Below, one piece after another: positions 33,882-42,090 of a stretch of DNA of 64,000 nucleotides. Each line of letters begins with the position of its first letter. Position 1 is the stretch's first letter. A program made the translations under genes and the position numbers. Source of the stretch: Astrobacterium formosum (lineage in GTDB: Bacteria; Pseudomonadota; Alphaproteobacteria; Rhizobiales; Xanthobacteraceae); the NCBI GenBank assembly GCA_030848545.1, contig JAVDCA010000016.1, forward strand, positions 95,599-159,598. The letters run 5' to 3'. The notes beneath the pieces are model-generated. The model saw nothing but the letters and a program-made list of their open reading frames with translations, made no database searches and was not told the DNA's origin.

Positions 33882-34256
33882 CTAAAGATGCTCGGCGATG
33901 GCGGCCCGGGCCCTGACGATGGCGCCGGTGAGGACCTCGACGGCGGGGGCGAGATCGGTCTTGCCGGCGCAGGCGGCCTCAATTCCTTCGGCAGCACTCG
34001 CCACCTGCCAAGCGCCGACACCGCGCGCCGACCCCTTGAGGACATGGGCGAGCGCGGCAGCCGCCGAAGGGTCGCCCTCGCGGATGCGAGCGAGCAGCAT
34101 GCCGGCCTGGCGGTCGAACAGCTGCAGGACTTCGCGCTGGAGTGCGCCGTCACCCAGTGTCATGCGAAACAGGTGGGCAAGATCAATGGCTTGATCTTCC
34201 GGCACGAGCGGCGGCGACGTCACCTGCTGCAAGCCATTCTGGATCGTATCGAGCAT
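33882..34256 (-). CDS. HPt domain phosphotransfer protein
   Basis: 124 residues making one histidine-phosphotransfer four-helix domain. The phospho-accepting residue is His71 in AHVLKGSARGVGA, preceded by LFRMTLGDGALQREVLQLFDRQ. Free-standing HPt proteins relay phosphoryl groups between hybrid kinases and response regulators (as ChpT/ShpA-like proteins do in alphaproteobacteria). No kinase is adjacent, so the partner is elsewhere. Together with the SixA-type phosphatase in this window, a relay with phosphohistidine removal is conceivable. Confidence 0.88.
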   Translation of the reverse strand: MLDTIQNGLQQVTSPPLVPEDQAIDLAHLFRMTLGDGALQREVLQLFDRQAGMLLARIREGDPSAAAALAHVLKGSARGVGAWQVASAAEGIEAACAGKTDLAPAVEVLTGAIVRARAAIAEHL

Positions 34257-34430
34257 CTCGACTTCCCCGTTGAGCCGTCTGCGCGCGACGGCCGGTGACC
34301 AATCTGCCCGGAGATGGCCAATACGGGGTAAACAGCTCCGATTGCCGGCTGGAATGCGCGATCCCGGTAAATGCCGGCCTAAGTGCCGACCGCAAATGAA
34401 GGGGATCGCGGGCGGCGTGGCGGCACATCT

Positions 34431-34805
34431 TCAGATCTCGTCGGCGGGCCGGCGGATCTCGTCCGGCGGCAGATCGGCGAGGATATGGCGCCCCGCCGGG
34501 GTCAGCCGGCATACCAACCAGTCCGGTTTGATGGGATTGGCGGTCCACGGTTCCGCCCAGCCGTGGCCGATGCAGGCCTCGATGGTCTTGCGCGGAATCT
34601 CGCGACCATTGGGGTCGAACAGGGGCAGTTTTCCGCCCGGTTCGCGCAGCCCGCGTTCGAGGTAACGGCGCTGCGCCACAGTTGGCCGCACTTGAGCCGC
34701 ATTGCCGCCGTCATGATCCAAGCGGTTTTGACCCAAGCGGTCTTGACCCAAGCCGTCTTGGCCGGGGGCCGGAAGCGGGTTGGGCGTCTCGGGCCTGTTC
34801 ACCAT
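34431..34805 (-). CDS. Small hypothetical protein with N-terminal pentapeptide repeat
   Basis: 124 residues. The N-terminal third contains GQDGLGQDRLGQNRLDHDG, encoded by a 15-bp tandem repeat. The rest (RPTVAQRRYLERGLREPGGKLPLFDPNGREIPRKTIEACIGHGWAEPWTANPIKPDWLVCRLTPAGR) looks like a winged-helix-type domain with a terminal TPAGR as in MarR-like DNA-binding proteins. It reads away from the GPR-like gene, sharing a 237-base control region. Family not identified. Confidence 0.7.
   Translation of the reverse strand: MVNRPETPNPLPAPGQDGLGQDRLGQNRLDHDGGNAAQVRPTVAQRRYLERGLREPGGKLPLFDPNGREIPRKTIEACIGHGWAEPWTANPIKPDWLVCRLTPAGRHILADLPPDEIRRPADEI
34717..34770. repeat. 15-bp tandem repeat inside the small hypothetical gene
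   Basis: About three and a half units of a 15-bp sequence (CCAAGCGGTCTTGAC and variants) are in frame, so each encodes five residues (GQDRL type). Length variation would change the protein in five-residue steps. Confidence 0.8.
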
Positions 34806-34846
34806 TCTACCCCCTGGTCCGCCCCCGGGGCGACCGTTAACGATGA

Positions 34847-34861
34847 TTAAAAACTGGTTAC
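34847..34861 (+). promoter_or_regulatory. Near-consensus CtrA box upstream of the GPR-like gene
   Basis: TTAA-AAACTGG-TTAC fits the alphaproteobacterial CtrA pattern TTAA-N7-TTAA with one mismatch; another TTAA lies 10 bases upstream (34837). It sits in the shared region between the divergent 124-residue gene and the polar-growth gene. A palindrome ATCGGT-N6-ACCGAT follows at 34888-34905. Cell-cycle control of a polar-growth factor would make sense, but the match is imperfect. Confidence 0.35.
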
Positions 34862-35042
34862 CAAGACCGTTCCGTTGGTCCCCTCGCATCGGTAGGATAA
34901 CCGATCGGGAGGGAGGACTCCCAGAGGCAACCGGCGGTTCTTCGGGCCGTCGGGGGTGACCATCACGCGCCCGTGGCGCGGTCCTGGAAGTTTTCAACCG
35001 GGCCGGTCCTGGTTCAGCGTACGACGCGAGGCGACGACCACC

Positions 35043-38000
35043 ATGGCGACCTTTTCGAAGAAGTCCAAGGATCCGACCGAGATCGCCCTGTCGGCGATCC
35101 AGGATGCCTTGAGCGTCCGCGACGACGACGAGCACGCCGCCCAGCGTGCCGGCGCCATCGCCACCGAGCCGGAAGGCCGCTGGCGGCGCACCCCGAACCT
35201 GGACGAAGACCTCTTTCCCGATGTCGAAGCCCCCACCCGCGAGGAAACGCCGCGCCGGGCCGCCAACGACGATCGCGCCACCGTCGGGCAGATCCTGCAG
35301 ACCCTGCAACGCCGGCCGGCGCGTACTCCTTATGTAGTAGCCGGCCTGTTCAGCATCGCCTGGGTGGTCTGCGCAATCGGCATTGTCTACGGCTTCCTGC
35401 CGCAACTCCAGGAAGTGATGGGCCATGGCGCCGGTGGTGCGCCGCTCCTGGTCGGCATCGCGGCCGGCTTCCTCGCACCGATCGTATTTCTCCTGGTGGT
35501 CGCCCATATGGTGGCGCGCTCGCAGGAATTGCGCGTCATCGGCCAGTCCATGGCCGAGATCGCGGTCCGGCTCGCCGAACCGGACGCGCTCACCAACGAT
35601 TCGATGGTCACCATCGGCCAGGCGATCCGCCGCGAAGTGGCCGCCATGGGCGACGGCGTCGAGCGGGCGCTCGCCCGCGCGTCCGAGCTCGAGACCATGG
35701 TCAACAACGAGATCAACGCGCTGGAGCGGGCGTTCACCGACAACGAGGTGCGCATCAGGAGCCTGCTCGACGGCCTCTCCGCCCAACGCGAGACCCTGGT
35801 CGGCCAGGCCGAACAGGTGCGCAACGCCATCACCAACGTCCATCTCGACCTCTCACACGACATCTCGTCGGTCTCCGACGCGGTCGCCGAGCGGGTCAAT
35901 CAGGTCACCCAGAACATCGCCCGCCAGCTCGCCGAGAAGGGCGAGCACATCACCTTCGCGCTCGGCAATGCCGGCGACTCGATGATCGAGGCGCTCGGGG
36001 AGCGCGGCGGCGACATGCTCGAGCGGCTCGAGCGCGCCAGCCACGAGACGGCGTCGGCGATCGAACAGGCATCCACGCGCCTGACCGCCAGCCTCAATTT
36101 CAAGACCGGCCATCTCAACGAGGAATTCATCGAGATCGCCTCCAACATGCAGCAGATGATGGCGACCCGGCTCGACAACGTCGCCGACAGTTTCGCCGAA
36201 CGGGCGGCCGACATCGTCGACATGATGGAGACGCGCTCTCAGGCGATCGCCCACACCATCATCGACACCTCCGGACAGCTCGCCGAGACCATCGCGGTGC
36301 GCGCCGACGAGGCCAACAACACCTTGAAGGCGACCGGCGATTCCATCGTCCTCGACCTCACGCTGCGCGGCGAAGACTTCGTCGGCAAGCTCGACGAGAC
36401 CGGCGCGCGCATCACCGAGACCTTCAACAAGAGCACCGAGACGCTCACCTCTTCGATCAACGCCCATGGCGAGCAGGTGCGCGAATTGCTGGCCCAGCGT
36501 CTTGCGGCCTTTGAGGAGATGTTCAACGCCGGCGGCACCGAACTCGCCGAACGCATCGGCCGCGATTCCACCAATCTGGGCGGCCTGATCACCCGCCACC
36601 TCACCGAGTTCGACAAGACGGTCAAGACCTACGGCAACGAGTTGATCGAGCGGCTCGGCGAGCGCACCCAGGACGTCAACGACGCGCTGAAGACCTACAT
36701 CGACGGCTTCGAGAGCAAGGTCGGAAACAAGACCGCCGAAGTGTCCGCCGCGCTCGATCAGCGTCTGTCGGGCTTCGAGGCCGCGATTCAGGCCTTCGAC
36801 GACCGCGTCGGCGCCAAGGCGACCCAGGCGACCGCCTCCCTCGACCAGCGCCTCGCCGGCTTCGAGGAGGTCCTGCGCGAGTTCGACGGCCGCGCCACGA
36901 CGCGCACCGCCGAGATCACCGTCTCCCTCGACCAGCGGTTCGGGCGCTTCCAGGATGCTCTGGAGATGCGCACGCAGAATCTCAACGACGCTCTCAGCGC
37001 CCGGGTGATGGATATCGCCAAGACGGTCGCCGAAGGCGGCAAGGAGGTCGTCGCCGCGCTCGACAAGCGCATCGGCGATGTCGGCTCGACCATCACCACC
37101 CGCACCGCCAAACTCTCCGATATGATCGGCGAGAAGATCACCGAGATCGACAACGCCCTGGGCAGCCGGGCGCTCGAGGTCGCCGACAATCTCGACGTGC
37201 GCATCGGCCGCTTCGAGGACATCCTCCTCGGACGAGCCGAGGCGGTGACCCGCGAAATCGAGACGAAGAGCCGCGAAGCGGCCGATCTCCTCGGCTCTCG
37301 CATTGAGCAACTCGCCGACACCATCACGGTCAATGCCGGTACGGCGCAGCGGTCCCTCGAACTCCTGGCGCAGTCGAGCACGCAGGCGCTACGCACCGCC
37401 GCCGGCGAAGTGGAATCCGTCATCACGGCGACCACGACGTCGTCGTCGGAGACGATGCGTTCCACCGCCGCCGATATCGAACTGCGCATCGCCACGGCGA
37501 CCACGTCGTCGGCAGAATCGATCCGGACCGCTTCCACCGAGATCGAACGCGTCATCGCCACGACGACGACGACGTCCACGGACACGATCCGGCTCTCGTC
37601 CGGCGACATCGAACGCACCATCGCCGCGGCGACCACGGGGGCCTCGGAATCGATGCGCGCCGCCGCCGCCGATATCGAGCGCTCCCTCACCGCGACCACC
37701 ACCATGTCATCGGACACGATGCGCTACGTCGCGACCGACATCGAGCGCACCATCGCAACGGCAGCGGCGACGTCATCGGAATCGATGCGCGCCACCGCGG
37801 CCGATATCGAGCGCACCATCACAACCACGGCCGCCGACATCGAACGCACCGTCACCGCCACCTCGACCCTGACCACGGACTCCATGCGCAATGCCGCCGG
37901 GGACATCGAGCGCGCCATCGTTTCCGCGACCGCCACTTCGACGGAATCGATCCGCACGGCCGCCGACGCCATCGAACGCTCCCTCGCCGGCACCACCACG

Positions 38001-40571
38001 ACATCGGCCGAGTTCCTGCGTTCGACGGCGATCGAGATCGAACGGACCATCACCAGTGCGGCGTCGAACTCCTCCGACGGCATGCGCAACACCGCCGGCG
38101 AAGTCGAGCGTTCGCTCACGTCGCTTTCCGACGGCGTCGCCGCCGTGCTCAAGCAGAACGCGGCCGAAGTCGAGAGCACCCTGCTCGGCGTCTCCACGGA
38201 AGTGGCCAAGAATTTCGTCGGCAAGGCCGACGAAATCGCAGCCGCCGTCGGCCGACGCTCGGAGGAACTCACCCGCGTCCTCGACGAGCGCTCCAACGGC
38301 CTCCTGGTCGCCATCAGCAGCAAGAGCAGCGAGTTCACCGACGCCATCGGCAACGCGACCGAATCGGCCGTCAATGCCATCGACCTCAAGGCGTTCGCGT
38401 TCACCTCGACGATGATGGACAATTCCAACGAACTCGCCCGCATCATCAACGAGGCGAGCCTGACCGCCACCGGATCGGTCAACCGCACACTCAAGGAGCT
38501 GCAGGATACCGCCAATGCGGTGACGTTGCAGTCGACCTCGTCGATTCACCGCTCCATCAAGGAGCTGCACGACTCGACCACGACCGCCATCAACCAGTCC
38601 TCCGGCGCCGTGCAGAGTTCTCTCAAGCATCTCCAGGATTCCGCCGGCCTGGTCGTCTCCCAATCGACCAGCACCATCAATCGCTCCCTCAAGGAGTTCA
38701 CCGACGCGACCGGCACCGTCGTCACCCAGTCGACCGGCACCATCAATCGTTCCCTCAAGGAATTCACGGAAGCGACGGGCGCCGCCACCACCCAGTCGAC
38801 CGGCACCATCGCCCGCACCCTCAAGGAGCTCAACGAAACCGCCGGCACCGCCGTCGCCCAGTCGACCGGCGCCATCAACCGCACCCTCAAGGAACTCACC
38901 GACGCGACCGGCACCGCCGTCGCGCAGTCGGCCAACGTCGTCACCCGCAGCGTCAAGGAGCTCAACGACAAGACGCTTGCGGCGATCGAACAGTCGCGGC
39001 AGACCGCGACCCAGACGGTCGCCGAGATCCTCGAGACCCACGGCATGCTGCGTTCGGACTCGACCGCCTTGTTCGAGCGCCTGCGCGACGCCAACGTCCT
39101 GCTGCAGGAAGTGTTGTCAGCGGCGAATGGCAACATGAGCACCATCGAGCAGCTCCTGTCGACGCGCGTCACCGAGTTCGTCGGCACCATGAACAATCTC
39201 CTGGAGCGCACCGGCTCGACTGCCAACCACATGGACGAGCACATCAACTCGTTCTATGGCCTGACCACCAAGGTGCTCGGCGACCTGGGCGAACTCTCCA
39301 GCCAATTCGGCCAGCACGGTCGTTCGCTCGCGGAGGCCGTCGAGCTGATCGATGCCAGCAACCGGCGCACCGAGGACACCCTCGCGGACCGGCGCACTTC
39401 CCTCGACCAGCTCCTCGCCAATCTCGACATCCGCACCGAGGACCTCGACCAGCGTCTCAAGCGCTTCTCGGGCCTGCTCGACGACTCGCTCGTGGCCGCC
39501 GAGGGACGCGTGCGTGACATCGCCCGCGTGGTCGCCGAGGCGAGCTCCACCGGCGCCCGCAGCATCGCCGAGCAGCACGAGACCATCCGCACCGTGTCCG
39601 AACAGGAGCGCGCCCGTACCGCCGACGCCCTGCGCGGCATCTACGAACAGGCGTCCGGCGAGGCGCACGCCCTGTTCCGCCAGACCGCCGGCGACTCGCA
39701 GAAGATGCTCACCGATGCCCAGGAACGCTTCACCGACATCATGCAGGGCATGAAGCAGATGGCGGCGGAGATGCAGCGGGAACTCGACGCGACCCGCCAG
39801 GAGCTGCGGCGCGGCATCCTCGAGCTGCCGCAGGAGACGGCCGACAGCGCCGCGCAGATGCGCCGCGTGATCGTCGACCAGATCGAGGCGCTGGCCGAGT
39901 TGAACCGCATCGTCGCCCGCCACGGCCGGGGCCTCGACACCGTCGGGGCGACCACCGTTGCGGCCGAGCCGGCGCGCCGAAGCCAGCGCGAAGAGGCTGT
40001 CGTGGTCAGCATGGGAAGCGGTCGCAGCGAACCGCGTGCTGCCCTCGCGCCGGCCCCGATGCCGCCACCCCCGCCGCGCCGCGAAGCGCCCTCCCTGAGC
40101 CCGTCGCAGCCCGCACCGGGCGGCCCCGGCAAGGGCGGCTGGCTCACCGATCTCCTGAGCCGCGCCTCCCAGGAAGAGGCGCCGCGCGAGGACCGTGCCC
40201 CACGCGGCGACGAGCGCCCGCCACGCCACGCCATCGAATCGCTCGACTCGCTGTCGGTCGACATCGCCCGCATGATCGACCACGATGCAGCCGCGGAACT
40301 GTGGGATCGCTACAATCGCGGCGAGCGCAACGTCTTCACCCGGCGCCTCTACACCATGCAGGGCCAGAAGACGTTCGACGAGATCCGCAAACGCTACCGT
40401 GCCGACCGCGAATTCAAGCAGACGGTCGACCGCTATATCGGCGAGTTCGAGCGGTTGCTCGAAGAGGTCTCGCGCGATGATCGCGGCCAGGTGGTGGCCC
40501 GCACCTATCTGACCTCGGAGACCGGCAAGGTCTACACCATGCTGGCCCACGCGGCCGGACGTTTCGAATAA
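35043..40571 (+). CDS. Giant apolipoprotein-like coiled-coil protein, growth pole ring (GPR)-like
   Basis: 1842 residues from ATG 35043. An acidic cytoplasmic N-terminus is followed by two membrane spans (97-119 and 133-156), then some 1500 residues of almost uninterrupted helix. This includes two arrays of 22-residue repeats (nt 37395-38120, core ADIERTI; and 38472-39002, core NRSLKE) and a Pro-rich linker (PAPMPPPPPRREAP). A conserved globular C-terminus has AAELWDRYNRGERNVFTRRLYT, then KTFDEIRKRYR. Size, two N-terminal spans and apolipoprotein-like repeats match GPR of Agrobacterium, a ring protein required for polar growth in Hyphomicrobiales. A longer frame to 34956 exists but lacks support. 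A strong terminator follows. Confidence 0.85.
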   Translation: MATFSKKSKDPTEIALSAIQDALSVRDDDEHAAQRAGAIATEPEGRWRRTPNLDEDLFPDVEAPTREETPRRAANDDRATVGQILQTLQRRPARTPYVVAGLFSIAWVVCAIGIVYGFLPQLQEVMGHGAGGAPLLVGIAAGFLAPIVFLLVVAHMVARSQELRVIGQSMAEIAVRLAEPDALTNDSMVTIGQAIRREVAAMGDGVERALARASELETMVNNEINALERAFTDNEVRIRSLLDGLSAQRETLVGQAEQVRNAITNVHLDLSHDISSVSDAVAERVNQVTQNIARQLAEKGEHITFALGNAGDSMIEALGERGGDMLERLERASHETASAIEQASTRLTASLNFKTGHLNEEFIEIASNMQQMMATRLDNVADSFAERAADIVDMMETRSQAIAHTIIDTSGQLAETIAVRADEANNTLKATGDSIVLDLTLRGEDFVGKLDETGARITETFNKSTETLTSSINAHGEQVRELLAQRLAAFEEMFNAGGTELAERIGRDSTNLGGLITRHLTEFDKTVKTYGNELIERLGERTQDVNDALKTYIDGFESKVGNKTAEVSAALDQRLSGFEAAIQAFDDRVGAKATQATASLDQRLAGFEEVLREFDGRATTRTAEITVSLDQRFGRFQDALEMRTQNLNDALSARVMDIAKTVAEGGKEVVAALDKRIGDVGSTITTRTAKLSDMIGEKITEIDNALGSRALEVADNLDVRIGRFEDILLGRAEAVTREIETKSREAADLLGSRIEQLADTITVNAGTAQRSLELLAQSSTQALRTAAGEVESVITATTTSSSETMRSTAADIELRIATATTSSAESIRTASTEIERVIATTTTTSTDTIRLSSGDIERTIAAATTGASESMRAAAADIERSLTATTTMSSDTMRYVATDIERTIATAAATSSESMRATAADIERTITTTAADIERTVTATSTLTTDSMRNAAGDIERAIVSATATSTESIRTAADAIERSLAGTTTTSAEFLRSTAIEIERTITSAASNSSDGMRNTAGEVERSLTSLSDGVAAVLKQNAAEVESTLLGVSTEVAKNFVGKADEIAAAVGRRSEELTRVLDERSNGLLVAISSKSSEFTDAIGNATESAVNAIDLKAFAFTSTMMDNSNELARIINEASLTATGSVNRTLKELQDTANAVTLQSTSSIHRSIKELHDSTTTAINQSSGAVQSSLKHLQDSAGLVVSQSTSTINRSLKEFTDATGTVVTQSTGTINRSLKEFTEATGAATTQSTGTIARTLKELNETAGTAVAQSTGAINRTLKELTDATGTAVAQSANVVTRSVKELNDKTLAAIEQSRQTATQTVAEILETHGMLRSDSTALFERLRDANVLLQEVLSAANGNMSTIEQLLSTRVTEFVGTMNNLLERTGSTANHMDEHINSFYGLTTKVLGDLGELSSQFGQHGRSLAEAVELIDASNRRTEDTLADRRTSLDQLLANLDIRTEDLDQRLKRFSGLLDDSLVAAEGRVRDIARVVAEASSTGARSIAEQHETIRTVSEQERARTADALRGIYEQASGEAHALFRQTAGDSQKMLTDAQERFTDIMQGMKQMAAEMQRELDATRQELRRGILELPQETADSAAQMRRVIVDQIEALAELNRIVARHGRGLDTVGATTVAAEPARRSQREEAVVVSMGSGRSEPRAALAPAPMPPPPPRREAPSLSPSQPAPGGPGKGGWLTDLLSRASQEEAPREDRAPRGDERPPRHAIESLDSLSVDIARMIDHDAAAELWDRYNRGERNVFTRRLYTMQGQKTFDEIRKRYRADREFKQTVDRYIGEFERLLEEVSRDDRGQVVARTYLTSETGKVYTMLAHAAGRFE
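37395..39002 (+). repeat. Two 22-residue (66-bp) repeat arrays in the GPR-like gene
   Basis: Array 1 (37395-38120) has about ten 66-bp units encoding 22-mers with a core A-D-I-E-R-T-I and an ending S-x-S-M-R. Array 2 (38472-39002) has about eight units encoding 22-mers such as GTINRSLKEFTEATGAATTQ plus two residues. 22 residues equal two 11-residue turns, the classic apolipoprotein periodicity. The units have diverged at DNA level in array 1 and less so in the middle of array 2. Confidence 0.9.
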
Positions 40572-40594
40572 CAGGCGTCGAACAGAAACGGCGG

Positions 40595-40629
40595 AAGGGC
40601 GCGCCCGCAAGGCGCGTCCTTTTCGTTTG
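40595..40629 (+). terminator. Intrinsic terminator of the GPR-like gene
   Basis: AAGGGCGCGCC and GGCGCGTCCTT pair (one G-T wobble) around a short CGCAA loop and lead into TTTTCGTTT, 24 bases after the stop codon. This is the clearest intrinsic terminator in the window. Confidence 0.8.
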
Positions 40630-40667
40630 TGCCATGTGGCCGAACACCGACCTCGATGGAACGGGGT

Positions 40668-40805
40668 CGTCATTCCGGGGAACGGCCTGAAAGGCCGCGA
40701 GCCCGGAATCCATAAACCCAGCGCTGCGGGGTATGGATTCCGGGCTCGCCGCCGTAGCGCGTCGAAGACGCGCGGGAACGCGCTGATGGCGGGGCGCCGG
40801 AATAA
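40668..40805. repeat. Palindromic repeat, family C large copy
   Basis: About 138 bp within the 318-base gap after the GPR-like gene. CGTCATTCCGGGG at the left pairs with CCGGAATAAC at the right; an inner pair GAGCCCGGAATCCATA/TATGGATTCCGGGCTC is perfect. A shorter relative is at 13127-13176. The rest of the gap holds the terminator and the start of the acyltransferase region; no gene is seen. Confidence 0.75.
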
Positions 40806-40889
40806 CGAACCGATTGGCTGAATCCAGTGTAATATTGGACACTGATCCTCCTCGACGACCGCGATCCGCATCGCCAAGAGGGCCCCCCA

Positions 40890-41993
40890 TTGACCTCCGT
40901 TTCGACGATCGAGCACAGGGGCAGCGGCCCAGAGCCGGTCACGGTCGATCGACGCGCCGGCAATTCCTTCGATTTCGTGCGCTTTTGCGCCGCATCGGCC
41001 GTGCTCTACAGCCACCATTTCGACCTCGCCGGCCTCCCCGAGCCCACCGTGCCCGGCTACGGCACCGACTTCGGCGAACTGGCCGTCGAAGTGTTCTTCT
41101 GCCTCAGCGGCTTCCTGCTCACCTTGTCGCTCGAACGCGGGCGGGGCTTCGCGTTCTTCGCCGCTGCCCGCTTCATGCGCATCATGCCGAACCTCGTTTT
41201 CGCGCTGGTGGCCGCCTCGCTGACGACGTTTCTGTGGTACGGCAACGGCGGCCACGTCATCGATCACCTCGCCTATGTGCGCGACAATCTGCTGATGTTC
41301 GTCGAAGGCGCGCGTTTCGACATCGCCGGCGTGTTCGGCGATCGCGTCCGGTCGAGCCTCAACGATCCGATCTGGACCCTGCCCTACGAGGTGTGGTGCT
41401 ACGTTGTGCTGGCGCTCATGTTCGTGGCCGGCGCGCGCCTCGCACGCATTCTCATCCTTATCGCCGCACTGGCGGCGAGCATCGCCTGGGCGCTGTCGGC
41501 CGATGCCGAGTTCCACATCGGCCCCTTGGAAGGCTTCGATTTCTTGCGGCTGGCATCGTATTTCCTTGCCGGTGCGGCTGTCGCCGTCGCCTGGCCGTGG
41601 ATGAAGCGCAACGCGGTCGCGATCGGCGCCGTCGCGTTGATTTCGGTGTTCGTGGTGCGTGCCACCCTGCCCGACGACACCGTCCTGCACGCGCTCACGC
41701 TCGCCGCCGCCGTCGTCGGGCTCGGCTCCTCGAACGCCATGGCGTGGTTCGCCAAGGGCGGCGACGCCTCCTACGGCATCTACGTGTTCGCCTGGCCGGT
41801 GCAGCAGTTCTGCCAAATGCTCATCGGCGGCTTCTGGGCGTCCATGCTGGTCGCCTTCACGATCACCGCCGCACTCGGCTACGCCACCTGGCACGGCTTC
41901 GAAAAGAGAGCCATCGCGGTGCCGCAGCGCTGGGTAAGGCGGCAGCGCGAAGGGACGCGGCTCGAGCAGGTGACGGGCGAGATGCGGCGCTGA
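40890..41993 (+). CDS. Acyltransferase 3 family membrane protein (OafA-like)
   Basis: 367 residues. The family begins with an Arg/His motif, here FDFVRFCAASAVLYSHHFDLAG, followed by VEVFFCLSGFLLTLSLERGRGFAFFAARFMRIMP, both standard for Acyl_transf_3 enzymes. About ten membrane spans follow. These enzymes O-acetylate or succinylate surface polysaccharides, lipids or Nod-factor-like glycans. The start is a TTG (40890) with AAGAGG 10 bases upstream. It stands alone, with a REP element downstream. Confidence 0.9.
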   Translation: MTSVSTIEHRGSGPEPVTVDRRAGNSFDFVRFCAASAVLYSHHFDLAGLPEPTVPGYGTDFGELAVEVFFCLSGFLLTLSLERGRGFAFFAAARFMRIMPNLVFALVAASLTTFLWYGNGGHVIDHLAYVRDNLLMFVEGARFDIAGVFGDRVRSSLNDPIWTLPYEVWCYVVLALMFVAGARLARILILIAALAASIAWALSADAEFHIGPLEGFDFLRLASYFLAGAAVAVAWPWMKRNAVAIGAVALISVFVVRATLPDDTVLHALTLAAAVVGLGSSNAMAWFAKGGDASYGIYVFAWPVQQFCQMLIGGFWASMLVAFTITAALGYATWHGFEKRAIAVPQRWVRRQREGTRLEQVTGEMRR

Positions 41994-42001
41994 CGGCGCT
42001 G

Positions 42002-42087
42002 CGTCATTGCGGGCTGCAGGCGCAGCAATCCAAAACCACACGGAAAGGGCTGGATTGCTTCGCCGCGTCGCTCCCTCGCAATGAAGG
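42002..42087. repeat. REP-like palindromic element, family A copy 2
   Basis: About 86 bp: GCGTCATTGCGGGCTGCAGG at the left and CTCCCTCGCAATGAAGG at the right, with inner GCAATCCA and TGGATTGC arms. It lies between the convergent acyltransferase and MlaD genes. Confidence 0.8.
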
Positions 42088-42090
42088 ATC

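Noticed and set aside
35853..37310. Antisense 485-residue open frame inside the GPR-like gene
   Set aside because: Low-complexity translation produced by the repetitive sense codons; the sense frame has clear membrane spans, repeats and a terminator.
39117..42041. Antisense 974-residue open frame crossing the GPR-like gene end and the acyltransferase gene
   Set aside because: It mirrors two real genes in a high-GC region, has no ribosome site and no family-like sequence. It is a codon-bias shadow.
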